Assembly: GCA_016744515.1 (NCBI GenBank)
Contig: JADGEF010000029.1
Location: 1-33,854, forward strand
Origin: Marinifilaceae bacterium
GTDB lineage: Bacteria; Bacteroidota; Bacteroidia; Bacteroidales; Marinifilaceae
Length of the DNA: 33,854 nt
Direction of reading: 5' to 3'
Shown: one piece after another, positions 1 through 8,623 of the stretch
Layout: each line of letters starts with the position of its first letter
Numbering within the stretch: the stretch's first letter is position 1
The notes under the pieces: generated by a model
Databases searched by the model: none
The model's input: the letters and a program-made list of their open reading frames with translations, nothing else
Told to the model about the DNA's origin: nothing
Program-made: the position numbers and the translations under genes

Positions 1-250
1 TAATTCTAAATCCATTGTGAAACTTTACATGAAATAATTTATTGTTCAAATATAAAAACTCAAAACGAATAGATCAGCACATCAAAATAATCTTTTGCCC
101 TTTTTTTGTACGTAAATCACTTTTAAAATCGTTAAAAATCATGATGATTATTGTAGACATTGGTGAACTATTAGTTTTAAACTATACTTTTTTTTGTATA
201 CAAAATCTTTAGAGGTAAGGTGAAGATTGATAAGACAAGTTATTTAAGGG
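1..250. other. AT-rich intergenic stretch, no gene seen
   Basis: No open reading frame with recognisable protein character is seen on either strand. The stretch is rich in A and T runs. It lies downstream of the minus-strand HU-like remnant and may hold the rest of that gene's decayed tail or its terminator, but I see no clear hairpin with a T-run. Confidence 0.5.
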
Positions 251-563
251 TTAAATGCTTTTTACCTTCACCTGGAATGTTCCAGTAGTCAAAACCCCTG
301 GCACAAAAAATAACAATTCCGAAGGCTTGTTTTTTACCACATTGTCAATTCTTGTTTCTGTTCCATACAGCAATAAAGAAGATATCTTATCCACCTCTTC
401 GATTACTGATAAGGCTTCAGCTTTAGTTACTGAGGAATCTTTGCCCACCATTTGTTGAACCAGTGTCCTCAGCACTAACTGTATCGTTATCTATAACGAT
501 ACTCATGTAATCATTTGGATCATCAGTCAAATGATTTGGAATTAATCCATAACGTAAACTCAT
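251..563 (-). pseudogene. HU-like DNA-binding protein, frame-shifted remnant
   Basis: On the minus strand an ATG at 563 opens a frame reading MSLRYGLIPNHLTDDPNDYM, a start I recognise from the HU-like DNA-binding proteins that are abundant in Bacteroidetes. After about 33 codons (ending near VSAED, around 465) the family-like sequence jumps to another frame, LVQQMVGKDSSVTKAEALSV, which runs to a stop at 251. One extra base near 464 would explain the jump. The C-terminal part is short and poorly conserved: the usual GVF...F...H segment is reduced to GVLTTGTFQVKVKSI. I therefore read this as a decayed gene, not a functional nucleoid protein. A small functional fragment starting at GTG 475 cannot be excluded. 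The family assignment rests on memory of its N-terminal motif. Confidence 0.6.
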
Positions 564-908
564 ATTATTACGTATTTAATTTACCTTGTAAGGGTTTATC
601 GTCCACATCTTCCAGTTGTATCGCTAAAGTTAGCTGGTTGATGACCAGTCGATGGGTTACCTTTTTGTTCTAAGTTAGAAGAATAATTTATCTCCATAAT
701 CAAAACGTCACCTAATCTAATTAGAACAGTCATCTATTCTACTTATTAGATGTGTTAAATTTATGAAAGATGCATGCTTTTTGAATGTAATTAACATTTG
801 TTTTGAATATATATTGCTTCCCTTATCAATCCATTGAGATTTTCAGGAGTAATATTTTCATATCTCTAAAAAAAATAAGAAATCCCGAGCACCCCTTAAA
901 GCATTTGT
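564..908. other. Intergenic region with possible coding debris
   Basis: No intact gene is seen. On the minus strand a 33-codon frame (697-596) begins MEINYSSNLEQKGNPSTG, and an overlapping frame ends INQLTLAIQLEDVDDKPLQG just before the HU-like start at 563. Both look somewhat protein-like but I cannot name them; they may be debris of another small DNA-binding gene. Nearer the sigma factor, the 12-mer TCATATCTCTAA occurs at 858-869 and again at 926-937. Confidence 0.35.
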
Positions 909-930
909 TCTGTCATAGGTAAAAGTCATA
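909..930 (+). promoter_or_regulatory. Candidate control element upstream of the ECF sigma gene (copy 1 of a pair)
   Basis: This stretch contains TCTGTCATAGGTAAAAGTCA and closely matches 1610-1633 just upstream of the anti-sigma gene, apart from a two-base insertion (GG) and a few substitutions. A shared element in front of both genes of a sigma/anti-sigma pair would fit autoregulation. The function is inferred from position and similarity only. Confidence 0.4.
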
Positions 931-1040
931 TCTCTAAGGATTGGAATAGCTAATGGCTTTTTATGGGCTTGAGGGAAAGTGTGATCTATTTGGAAAACAA
1001 ATGTAAAGTCTTTAGGTTGAGTCGTAAATATGCATCGAGA

Positions 1041-1562
1041 ATGGATTATTCTGATTTATCTTTATATAAATTCAAGGAAGGTGACAAAAAGGTGTTCAAG
1101 TGTCTTTTTGAGGCTTACTATCCTAGGCTTTGTAGTTTTGCATACAAGTACTTGCATAACGATCAAACAAGTGAGGATATAGTGCAAGAAGTCCTATCCG
1201 ATCTATGGCAGAAACGTCAATCTATTCATATCAAAACTTCTTTAAAATCTTTTCTATATACAAGTGTTAAAAACAAATGTTTGAATCAAATAAGTAAACA
1301 AATTACCTACGAAAAGAAACTATCAGACTACAAGAGTTTCGATTCCGAATCGATGGATGATTACAATTATATAGAAGAAGAAGTTCATGCCAACCTACAT
1401 AAGGCCATAAATAGTTTGCCAGAAAAATCGAGGGAGGTTGTTCTTTTATCCATGTATGAGACGTCAAACCTTGATATTGTTGAAGAGCTTAATATTTCGG
1501 TGAATACAGTAAAGAGCAATAAGAGAAGGGCCTACAAGATGCTACGCGAAATGCTTCGCTAA
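1041..1562 (+). CDS. ECF (extracytoplasmic function) RNA polymerase sigma factor, FecI-like
   Basis: The product is a sigma-70 family member of the ECF class, about 173 residues from this start. Region 2 is visible in the segment KVFKCLFEAYYPRLCSFAY followed by SEDIVQEVLSDLW, and region 4 in the C-terminal segment LPEKSREVVLLS through VNTVKSNKRRAYKMLREML. A longer frame opens at 963, adding 26 residues without sigma-factor character; I prefer ATG 1041 because MDYSDLSLYKFKEGD matches the usual family start. The FecR-like anti-sigma gene follows after 80 bases and the SusC-like receptor has an STN domain, so this sigma factor is expected to be released when the receptor binds its ligand, and to transcribe the transporter operon. 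The target promoter is not known. Confidence 0.9.
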   Translation: MDYSDLSLYKFKEGDKKVFKCLFEAYYPRLCSFAYKYLHNDQTSEDIVQEVLSDLWQKRQSIHIKTSLKSFLYTSVKNKCLNQISKQITYEKKLSDYKSFDSESMDDYNYIEEEVHANLHKAINSLPEKSREVVLLSMYETSNLDIVEELNISVNTVKSNKRRAYKMLREMLR

Positions 1563-1609
1563 TTATTTCAAAAAAAAGATCAGATAAGAACACTCCTAGT
1601 CATATTTAG

Positions 1610-1633
1610 TCTGTCTTAGGGGTAAAAGACATA
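1610..1633 (+). promoter_or_regulatory. Candidate control element upstream of the anti-sigma gene (copy 2 of a pair)
   Basis: This segment has the core TTAGGGGTAAAAGAC and resembles 909-930. GTCTT at 1613-1617 can pair with AAGAC at 1626-1630 as a small hairpin. It ends 9 bases before the ATG of the anti-sigma gene, so it could be a sigma-dependent promoter element or act in the leader of the transcript. From memory, AGGGGTA-type sequences are common at this position in Bacteroidetes FecI/FecR loci. Confidence 0.4.
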
Positions 1634-1642
1634 AAATAAGAA

Positions 1643-2791
1643 ATGGAATTATACCCAGAACATATATCACAACTTATTACAAAATACCTTACTGGTGAGC
1701 TTACTATTAAGGAAGAGGAATTGCTTGACACTTGGCTCGAAGATCCTTATAATGAATTGCAATTTAATAAGATTGTTGATTCGAATTTATTTCTGACCAA
1801 GGTCGATCAATATAAGAAGTACGATTCGTCTAAGGCCTTTAATAACGTGATGAAAAAGCAAGGCAAGCCATACAGAACATGGCTTTCGTATGCTGCCGTT
1901 ATAGTTCTTCCTTTAGGAATAGCCTTTGGCTTATTAAGTAAGTCTTTTTTGGATACGAATGAATTCTCTAGCCCTTTAGCCGATACTGAACCTGTTTCAA
2001 ATGAAGTTCTGCTTTCAACCCAAGAAGGTAATTATATATTGGGAAAGACTGATACAACCCTATCAATTGGGAATATGCATTTGCAAACTGATAAAGAACA
2101 TTTGTCGTATAGTACAGGTAGTATGCCTATTGAAAAGGAGAAGCTTGTTTATAATATTTTGCAAACACCCAAAGGCGTTAAATATAAAGTCGTGTTGAGC
2201 GATGGAACGAATGTTTGGTTGAATTCTGAAACGAAGTTTAGGTATCCTGTCAGTTTTATTACCAATAAAAGAGAAGTGTTTATTGAAGAGGGCGAGGCCT
2301 TTTTTGATGTGACAAGTAATAAGGAAAAACCTTTTGTGGTCAACTTTAATGAGAAAAAAATAGAAGTCTTGGGTACCGAGTTTAATGTAAAATCGTACGA
2401 TGATGAAGATTACGATTTGGTAACTTTGGTAGAAGGGTCTATTAAATTGATAAGTGAGCACAACAATATTGAAATGATTCCTAATCAGCAGGCCATCATT
2501 AGTCATTCTAATGATAATGTGCAGATGAAAGCGGTTGAAGGGGCTTTATACGCAGCATGGAAAGACAATGTGTATTTGTATAAAAATCAGCCTTTAAATA
2601 CTATTATACGTGATTTGGAAAGAGATTTTGATATCAGAGTATTTTATCAGAATCAGGACTTGAAGAATGAGAAGTTTTCTTTGAAAATAAGTAGGAAGTT
2701 ACCTTTCGAGGCCATCTTTTCTGCAATAGAAAAAACCCACGAAATAGATATTGATATTAAAGACAACAATGTGATACTAAAGAAAAAATAG
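1643..2791 (+). CDS. FecR family anti-sigma factor with C-terminal DUF4974 domain
   Basis: This 382-residue protein has the layout of Bacteroidetes FecR proteins. A cytoplasmic N-terminal helical part of about 79 residues (ISQLITKYLTGELTIKEEE) should hold the sigma factor. One membrane segment lies near residues 80-98 (WLSYAAVIVLPLGIAFGL). The periplasmic FecR domain spans about 175-275, with the typical DGTNVWLNSETKFRYP and VFIEEGEAFFDV segments and LGTEFNVKSY. A DUF4974 domain covers about 312-380 (QPLNTIIRDLERDFDIRVFY). In known systems the periplasmic part senses the STN domain of the outer-membrane receptor and controls the cytoplasmic ECF sigma factor, here the gene just upstream. Length and motifs are complete, with no sign of damage. 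Confidence 0.93.
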   Translation: MELYPEHISQLITKYLTGELTIKEEELLDTWLEDPYNELQFNKIVDSNLFLTKVDQYKKYDSSKAFNNVMKKQGKPYRTWLSYAAVIVLPLGIAFGLLSKSFLDTNEFSSPLADTEPVSNEVLLSTQEGNYILGKTDTTLSIGNMHLQTDKEHLSYSTGSMPIEKEKLVYNILQTPKGVKYKVVLSDGTNVWLNSETKFRYPVSFITNKREVFIEEGEAFFDVTSNKEKPFVVNFNEKKIEVLGTEFNVKSYDDEDYDLVTLVEGSIKLISEHNNIEMIPNQQAIISHSNDNVQMKAVEGALYAAWKDNVYLYKNQPLNTIIRDLERDFDIRVFYQNQDLKNEKFSLKISRKLPFEAIFSAIEKTHEIDIDIKDNNVILKKK

Positions 2792-2846
2792 TGCCATATC
2801 TGATCATATGACACTATTAATTATGTGGTTTTAAGACCACGAATTA
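2790..2846 (+). promoter_or_regulatory. Two successive stem-loops between anti-sigma and SusC-like genes
   Basis: The first hairpin pairs AGTGCCATAT (2790-2799) with ATATGACACT (2806-2815), with one internal mismatch, and overlaps the stop codon of the anti-sigma gene. The second pairs GTGGT (2825-2829) with ACCAC (2836-2840), with outer TAATT/AATTA pairing (2818-2822 and 2842-2846). Neither is followed by a clear T-run, so they look more like processing, stability or partial-termination elements than strong terminators. Confidence 0.4.
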
Positions 2847-2868
2847 ATAACCGATAAATTATTAATCT

Positions 2869-5800
2869 ATGCTAAGTAACAAAAAAATGCTCTCTAAACA
2901 TAGAGAGAGTCTCAAAATCCCCACAAAAACATTGCTGATTATTTTTGCAATGATGCTGTTAACAAGCTTGCAATCTGTTGCAGGCATCACTTTTGTTCAA
3001 AGTGGAAAGATCACAATCAAAGAGAATAATATCGACTTGGATGATTTGATTTGGAAACTAGAAAAACAAACGGGTTACGATTTTGTTTTTAACTCAGAAC
3101 TTCTGGCTAAGTACAAGAATCTGAATATTCAGGAAGAAGGGACTATTGATGAGGTATTGAAAGCTATATTGAAGGATAAGGCATTAACTTATGAAGTTGA
3201 AAATGATATCTACATCATCAGAAAAAAAGAAAAGCAGCCTGTTGTCAAGAAAAACCAGCAAATACAGAAAAAAGAGATTCGGGGAAAGGTAACCGATAAA
3301 GACGGTGAATCTCTTCCTGGTGTATCTGTTGTGGTAAAAGGAACAACAATTGGAGCTGCTACTAATATTGATGGAGAATACCGCTTTCTGATTCCTGAAA
3401 ATGCCAAGATGCTTGTGTTTTCATTTATTGGTATGCTTCCTCAGGAAGTGGCTTATAATGGACAAGCTTCAATTAATGTCGAATTACAAGCTGATTTGGA
3501 AGGGTTGGACGAGGTTGTTGTTATTGGTTATGGAACAGCAAAGAAAAAAGATTTAACTGGTTCAGTAACCCGTGTTAGTGCAAAGCAACTTGAAACAGTA
3601 TCAGTGTCTTCCAGTATGCAAAGTATGCTGCAAGGTCGTGCTGCGGGGGTAAATGTTATGGTGAGTTCTGCTTCACCAACAAGTCCTGTATCTATAATTA
3701 TTCGTGGAGCATCGTCTTTATCTGGTGATGCACAGCCATTATGGGTAATTGATGGTGTACCTCAATACATGACCGGAACTTCGGGCGATGTAACCAATAC
3801 ATTGTATAACATGAATTTAGATGATGTTCAAAGTATTGATATTTTAAAAGATGCATCAGCAACCGCAATATATGGATCCAGAGCTGCTAATGGTGTTGTA
3901 TTGGTTACAACCAAGAAAGGTAAAGAGGGTGTGAAGCCTGTTATCGAGATATCTTCGAAGTTAGGAGTGCAAACCATGGATGCAAATGGATTTAGAGTCT
4001 TAACAGCACCTGAGTATATCGCTTTATCAAAAGGAGCAGTTCGGGAAGGCTATTTAACCGATGGATGGACTAATTATTTCACGAGAAAGTATCTTGATAG
4101 AGATAAGGTTAAAGGTCTAATGACTTCGGAGATTGACAAACAAACTTTAACGGATGAGGTGTTTAAAAAAGATGCCTACTATAAAGGTAATACGGATTGG
4201 TGGAATTTAATGACTCAAGATGCCATTACGCAACAAAATACACTTTCCTTACGGGGGGGGTCTGCTCATTCAAGTTATTATGCATCATTTTTCACTAAAA
4301 ATCAAAAAGGGATTGTTAAAGGTGGAGATTCTGAATCAATTGGTGGACGTCTGAATTTTGAATCGTCAATTAGAGAGACGCTTAAAATGGGAATCAATAT
4401 TAATGCCTCAACCCGTACAGCAAATATAAAGGATGATATGATTGATCGAATTTTGAAAATGCGTCCTGACTTGCCAGCTTACGATGAAGATGGCAATATT
4501 AATTTAGTTAGTCGATATGTGATAAACCCACTATTAGAGCTTGAAAATAGAAATAAAGCTGTGGGTAAAAACTTTTCAGGGACTTTATTCTTTGACTTAG
4601 ATTTGACGAAAGGTTTAAGGTTTAGAACAAGTGGAACGGTTAATTATGGTATTTCGAAATACGATCGTTTTAATATGAAATACTACAAAGGTAGTCGAGG
4701 TTATAGAACCTTGAGTAATTCTGAAAATTCAATATATATATTTGAGAACACCTTAACGTATACAAAAAAGATTAAGGAACATGATATCGTTGCTTTGACA
4801 GGTTTTTCGTTAGAAAAATCTAAAACAGAGCATATGAAGGCTAAGGGTTCGGAGTTTCCTGATGATAAAGTTTTAATTGATTTAGGATCTGCTGCCAATA
4901 AAGTATTAATTCAATCAGGAGTATATGCCAATTCAATGGTTTCAACCTTTGCTAGGTTAAACTATAAATTTAAAGATAAATATCTACTAACAGCCACCTT
5001 TCGTACTGATGGTTCATCACGTTTTGGTCTTGATAAACGATGGGGCTATTTCCCTTCGGCAGCGCTTGCATGGAGGGTAACTAAAGAGCCATGGATGGAA
5101 TCCCTTAGTGACGCTATTCCATATCTAAAATTAAGATTTTCAGTTGGTAAATCGGGTTCTCAGAATTTAGGTAATTACGATTGGAGAACTTTGATGGGAT
5201 CTGCGATCTATAATGGACTTCCTGGTATTATTCCTGAGACTATTGGTAACGATGAATTGCAATGGGAGATGCAAACTCAAATGGACTTAGGTTTAGACTT
5301 TGGTTTATGGAAAGAGCGTATTAGAGGAACTTTGGGTTTTTATAAGAAAGATGTAGATAATTTAATTTATTACAATCCTGTAGCAACTTCATCGTCTTTT
5401 AAAGATGTGAGAGAGAATATTGCATCTATCAGTAATAAAGGAATAGAATTTGATTTTACTGCAGATGTAGTAAAGAAAAAAGATTTGAGAGTGGAGTTCA
5501 ATTTTAATATTGCTAAAAATATCCCTACCCTCATAAAACTAAATGGTACTGATTCTATATATGGTGGTGGAAAGTATGATTATTTTAGAATTACTGAAGG
5601 AGAGAAAATGGGTGAATTCTATGGTTATAGATCAGCAAAAAGGTTATTCAAAAATCAGGAAGAAATTGCAGCCTTGCAAACTAGAGATTCAAAAACAGGA
5701 CTTCCAAAAGCATACCGCGAAAAAAGTGAGAGAATTGGAGACGTATACATAATGGATCTTGATGGTGATGGTAAAATTACGATTGATGACCGTGAAATAA

Positions 5801-6321
5801 TTGGAAATTCTATCCCAGACTTTTTTGGAGGATTTGGTTCTACCGTATATTGGAAAGGCTTTAAGTTCGATGTAAGATTCACATATTCTGTAGGTGGAGA
5901 CCGTTTGTGGAAAGATGAGATGTATAAGGCCGGGGGGATAAATTCATATAATAGAACAAGTTTTGTATTGAACTCAGTTACTATGGATCCTAATGGGACA
6001 TTTCCAAGGTTAACTCATTATGGGAGAGGTCGTAATCGTATTTTCTGTGATAAGTATTTGCATGATGCATCGTACCTAAAGTTGGCTACGGTTAACCTGA
6101 GTTATCGTTTCCCAAAATCATGGTTTGGTAATAGTTTATTGCAATCAATTGATATAACTGGACAGGCTACTAATTTATTTACAATAACTAACTATCCTGG
6201 CATATCTCCAGATGGTAACTTTAGCAGTAGGAATGCAGGTTTTCATGGTGCAGGGCTTGATTCTTCGACTTATCCACAGGCAAAAACTTATTCAATTGGA
6301 ATAAAGTTCACATTGAAATAA
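2869..6321 (+). CDS. SusC-like TonB-dependent outer-membrane transporter with STN domain
   Basis: This 1150-residue protein is a SusC/RagA-type receptor. After a signal sequence near residues 20-39 (TLLIIFAMMLLTSLQSVAG) there is an STN domain (about 45-118, ITIKENNIDLDDLIWKLEKQ), which in this family talks to a FecR anti-sigma. A carboxypeptidase-regulatory-like beta domain follows (about 137-208, IRGKVTDKDGESLPGVSVVV), then a TonB-box-like DEVVVIGYGT (214-223), the plug (about 228-355, with QGRAAGVNV, RGASSLSGDAQPLWVIDGVP and YGSRAANGVVLVTTKKG), and a long beta-barrel ending in YSIGIKFTLK, whose hydrophobic pattern fits BAM-dependent insertion. The gene lies 19 bases before a SusD-like partner. 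The substrate is unknown. Eight consecutive G at 4253-4260 encode part of LRGGSAH and could slip. Confidence 0.95.
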   Translation: MLSNKKMLSKHRESLKIPTKTLLIIFAMMLLTSLQSVAGITFVQSGKITIKENNIDLDDLIWKLEKQTGYDFVFNSELLAKYKNLNIQEEGTIDEVLKAILKDKALTYEVENDIYIIRKKEKQPVVKKNQQIQKKEIRGKVTDKDGESLPGVSVVVKGTTIGAATNIDGEYRFLIPENAKMLVFSFIGMLPQEVAYNGQASINVELQADLEGLDEVVVIGYGTAKKKDLTGSVTRVSAKQLETVSVSSSMQSMLQGRAAGVNVMVSSASPTSPVSIIIRGASSLSGDAQPLWVIDGVPQYMTGTSGDVTNTLYNMNLDDVQSIDILKDASATAIYGSRAANGVVLVTTKKGKEGVKPVIEISSKLGVQTMDANGFRVLTAPEYIALSKGAVREGYLTDGWTNYFTRKYLDRDKVKGLMTSEIDKQTLTDEVFKKDAYYKGNTDWWNLMTQDAITQQNTLSLRGGSAHSSYYASFFTKNQKGIVKGGDSESIGGRLNFESSIRETLKMGININASTRTANIKDDMIDRILKMRPDLPAYDEDGNINLVSRYVINPLLELENRNKAVGKNFSGTLFFDLDLTKGLRFRTSGTVNYGISKYDRFNMKYYKGSRGYRTLSNSENSIYIFENTLTYTKKIKEHDIVALTGFSLEKSKTEHMKAKGSEFPDDKVLIDLGSAANKVLIQSGVYANSMVSTFARLNYKFKDKYLLTATFRTDGSSRFGLDKRWGYFPSAALAWRVTKEPWMESLSDAIPYLKLRFSVGKSGSQNLGNYDWRTLMGSAIYNGLPGIIPETIGNDELQWEMQTQMDLGLDFGLWKERIRGTLGFYKKDVDNLIYYNPVATSSSFKDVRENIASISNKGIEFDFTADVVKKKDLRVEFNFNIAKNIPTLIKLNGTDSIYGGGKYDYFRITEGEKMGEFYGYRSAKRLFKNQEEIAALQTRDSKTGLPKAYREKSERIGDVYIMDLDGDGKITIDDREIIGNSIPDFFGGFGSTVYWKGFKFDVRFTYSVGGDRLWKDEMYKAGGINSYNRTSFVLNSVTMDPNGTFPRLTHYGRGRNRIFCDKYLHDASYLKLATVNLSYRFPKSWFGNSLLQSIDITGQATNLFTITNYPGISPDGNFSSRNAGFHGAGLDSSTYPQAKTYSIGIKFTLK
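4253..4260 (+). repeat. Eight-G homopolymer inside the SusC-like gene
   Basis: Eight consecutive G occur within the reading frame (CGG GGG GGG, coding R-G-G), in otherwise AT-rich DNA. The frame is intact at this length. A gain or loss of one base would truncate the protein after roughly 40 percent of its length. See the finding on possible phase variation. Confidence 0.85.
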
Positions 6322-6339
6322 GCAACATATAAAAAAAAT

Positions 6340-7770
6340 ATGATGAAAAATATAATAAAATACTTAATGATATCTATAGCTTTCTTAGCTGTAGGTTGTG
6401 ATAGTTTTCTTGATGAGCAACCCGTTCATAAATTGACATTGGAAAACTCGGTTATTGATTTTAATGGAGCTAAAAATGTCTTAAATGGCATGTATTCGAC
6501 TATTCAGGCAAAATATTGGGGAGGGGGTGTTTCTATTCCACTTTCTACACAGGCTGGGTTGTATGATGGTGAGGCTTATTATTACCAAATGGCATATACT
6601 CAAGGTAATGAGAAAACATATGATGTATGGAGGTCGTATTATAAGGGGGTTAATGCAGCAAATGCTGCAATAGAAGGCTTGGAGAAGTTATCTGTTGAAA
6701 AATATCCGTTAGAATCTGTCAAAACTGAAATGTTGGCTGAAGCTAAGTGTTATAGAGCTTGGTGTTTTATAAATATATTTTGGTTGTATGGTCACTGGTG
6801 GGCAGAACCAACGGATGAGTATGGTATCTTGTTCAGAACACAAATGGCAAATTTAGCCAATATTCAAAAAGCAAGATTAAACGTAGGGCAATCTTATATT
6901 GAGATCTTGAAAGATTTGGATTTCGCCATTAAAGGAGCTAAATCATTTACAGAATCTAAGTTTTTGTCGAAAGAAGCAGCCCAAATGATAAAAGCCAAGC
7001 TTTTATTACGTCGAGCTTGGGAAGGTGACCATAAGGAAGCTCTTTCTCTGGTTCAAGATATAAAAGATAATGCACCTTCCAGCTTTGAGATGGAAGTCGA
7101 TATGGGAGAGATGTATAAAAATGGATGGGATTCTAAAGAGGTCTTATGGGCTCGATATCTTGAATCTAATTCAGGATCGGGATCCAATGGTTCTACCGAT
7201 TTTGAATATTCTTATGGAATTATATACAATAATAAGTATAAGGCAACTGCCGATGAGTGGTTGAAAGAAGATCCGCGATACGATGTTGTTATGGGTGAAG
7301 TTGAAGCTCCAGAACCGTGGGATAATAGAATTATGGTAGGTCCTGTGAAATTATGTCATGGTGGAAGAGATGAAGATCCTGATGCAAAGTATACATCTTA
7401 TTTCTTAAGATATGCTGAATTGCTTTTAATGGAATCAGAATTGATTTTAAGAACTAATGGAACTGTAACTGATGCATTAATTCCTCTAAATGAAATGAGA
7501 ACAGTAAGAACCAATCCTGTTTTGCCTGCATTAACAGCTAGCTCGAAGGAAGAATTAATGGATATTCTTTTTAAAGAAATATTTGTTGAGCAATTTCTTG
7601 AAAATGGCAGTGAGTATTATGCTTCATTAAGATTTTTGAAAGATGGAAAACCATGGATTTATACGCTTAAGCCTGATGTTAATTTTGGTACAGATCAGTG
7701 GTGTTGGCCTATACCAGATGCTGAAATTGTAAATAATCCAGAGATGATTCAAAATTCGGGTTTGAAATAA
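6340..7770 (+). CDS. SusD/RagB-like outer-membrane lipoprotein
   Basis: This 476-residue protein is the surface lid that pairs with the SusC-like channel just upstream. It starts with a lipoprotein signal whose lipobox LAVGC puts the lipidated cysteine at residue 20, followed by the typical DSFLDEQPV start. The SusD N-terminal segment FNGAKNVLNGMYSTIQ and the helical repeat segment AEAKCYRAWCFINIFWLYG are present. The C-terminal RagB/SusD part includes SYFLRYAELLLMESELILR, and PLNEMRTVRTNP and KEIFVEQFLENGSEYYASLRF near the end. A second ATG at 6343 is an equally good start. Ligand identity cannot be derived: SusD proteins bind glycans, glycopeptides, peptides or other large nutrients. Spacing to both neighbours is short, so one transcript is likely. 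Confidence 0.94.
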   Translation: MMKNIIKYLMISIAFLAVGCDSFLDEQPVHKLTLENSVIDFNGAKNVLNGMYSTIQAKYWGGGVSIPLSTQAGLYDGEAYYYQMAYTQGNEKTYDVWRSYYKGVNAANAAIEGLEKLSVEKYPLESVKTEMLAEAKCYRAWCFINIFWLYGHWWAEPTDEYGILFRTQMANLANIQKARLNVGQSYIEILKDLDFAIKGAKSFTESKFLSKEAAQMIKAKLLLRRAWEGDHKEALSLVQDIKDNAPSSFEMEVDMGEMYKNGWDSKEVLWARYLESNSGSGSNGSTDFEYSYGIIYNNKYKATADEWLKEDPRYDVVMGEVEAPEPWDNRIMVGPVKLCHGGRDEDPDAKYTSYFLRYAELLLMESELILRTNGTVTDALIPLNEMRTVRTNPVLPALTASSKEELMDILFKEIFVEQFLENGSEYYASLRFLKDGKPWIYTLKPDVNFGTDQWCWPIPDAEIVNNPEMIQNSGLK

Positions 7771-7788
7771 TCAACTAATAACAATAAT

Positions 7789-8601
7789 ATGAAAAATATA
7801 AAATCCTTATTACTAGCAGTATTGACTAGTTTTATTGCTATATCATGTTCAAATGACGAATATGGTTCAGATATACCTTTACCTAACGATATTACCTTAA
7901 ATGAATTAGCATTGGAACGATTCACTTATCAAATTCCTGAAAATGGTTTTTCATCTGGTTCTATTCATTTTAACACGCTTAAGAAAAGTGGTAATGATTA
8001 TTCTGGGTTTTGTTATTCCAACCGAAATAATAGATCCTTTGTTTCTACAGAGGAGGATAATTATGTCAATATGTTTTCGGTATATACGAAGTATCCTAAT
8101 AGAACAGAGACATATGCAATTGCACATGTTGCTGACGATGCCACCTTTTTAACGATTGATAAACCAACTGTAGTTGAACACATTTTGGTTGCAAATACAA
8201 CTTATGCCTATTTAGCTATGAAATATGGCGATGTATTTGGTACCAAAGAAAAACCTGAAAAAAATCCAAATCTAGAAGCCGCACCTAAGGGTGTTTGGGA
8301 ATCGTATGTACCAGGAGGTGTTAAGAAAATGGATGAAGATGGTGATTTTCTTAAGTTGAAAATTTATGGCTATAAAGGAGGAACAAAAGTTGGGCAGGTT
8401 GATTTTTTCTTATGTACAAGAAAAGCTGACTCTGAAAACCCAACATATGATTATGTGATGAACGATTGGGTGAAAGTAGACTTGGTAAGTCTTGGAGAAG
8501 TTGATAAGTTATCATTTGAAATGGAGTCTAATGATATGGCTATAGGTAAAATGAGAACACCAGCCTATTTCTGTTTAGACGGTATTCGATTGAAAAAATA
8601 A
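7789..8601 (+). CDS. DUF4465 domain surface lipoprotein
   Basis: This 270-residue protein has a lipoprotein signal (lipobox IAISC, Cys20). The body resembles DUF4465: a YSGFCYSNRNN segment, the central VEHILVANTTYAYLAMKYGD, KLKIYGYKGG and VDFFLCTRK strands, and a closing MRTPAYFCLDGIRLK. DUF4465 proteins are predicted beta-sandwich, surface-exposed ligand binders that are often encoded beside TonB-dependent transporters in Bacteroidetes; that is family knowledge, recalled and not checked here. The gene starts 18 bases after the SusD-like stop, so it is very likely an accessory binding lipoprotein of this transporter. The residues between the signal and about position 60 are poorly conserved linker. 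The ligand is unknown. Confidence 0.8.
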   Translation: MKNIKSLLLAVLTSFIAISCSNDEYGSDIPLPNDITLNELALERFTYQIPENGFSSGSIHFNTLKKSGNDYSGFCYSNRNNRSFVSTEEDNYVNMFSVYTKYPNRTETYAIAHVADDATFLTIDKPTVVEHILVANTTYAYLAMKYGDVFGTKEKPEKNPNLEAAPKGVWESYVPGGVKKMDEDGDFLKLKIYGYKGGTKVGQVDFFLCTRKADSENPTYDYVMNDWVKVDLVSLGEVDKLSFEMESNDMAIGKMRTPAYFCLDGIRLKK

Positions 8602-8623
8602 TTTTTTTGTAGTAATTAAGTAT

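Noticed and set aside
255-458. 67-codon plus-strand frame opposite the HU-like remnant
   Set aside because: The minus strand gives recognisable HU-like sequence in both parts, so this frame is its mirror.
481-536. Two perfect inverted repeats (GTATCGTTAT/ATAACGATAC at 481-502; AATCATTTG/CAAATGATT at 509-536)
   Set aside because: They lie in the coding part of the HU-like remnant and encode its conserved NHLTDDPND...IVIDNDT segment. Codon constraint is a sufficient explanation, though the pair is striking.
963-1040. Extended N-terminus of the first ECF sigma factor
   Set aside because: The extra 26 residues have no sigma-factor character and family members normally start at the equivalent of ATG 1041.
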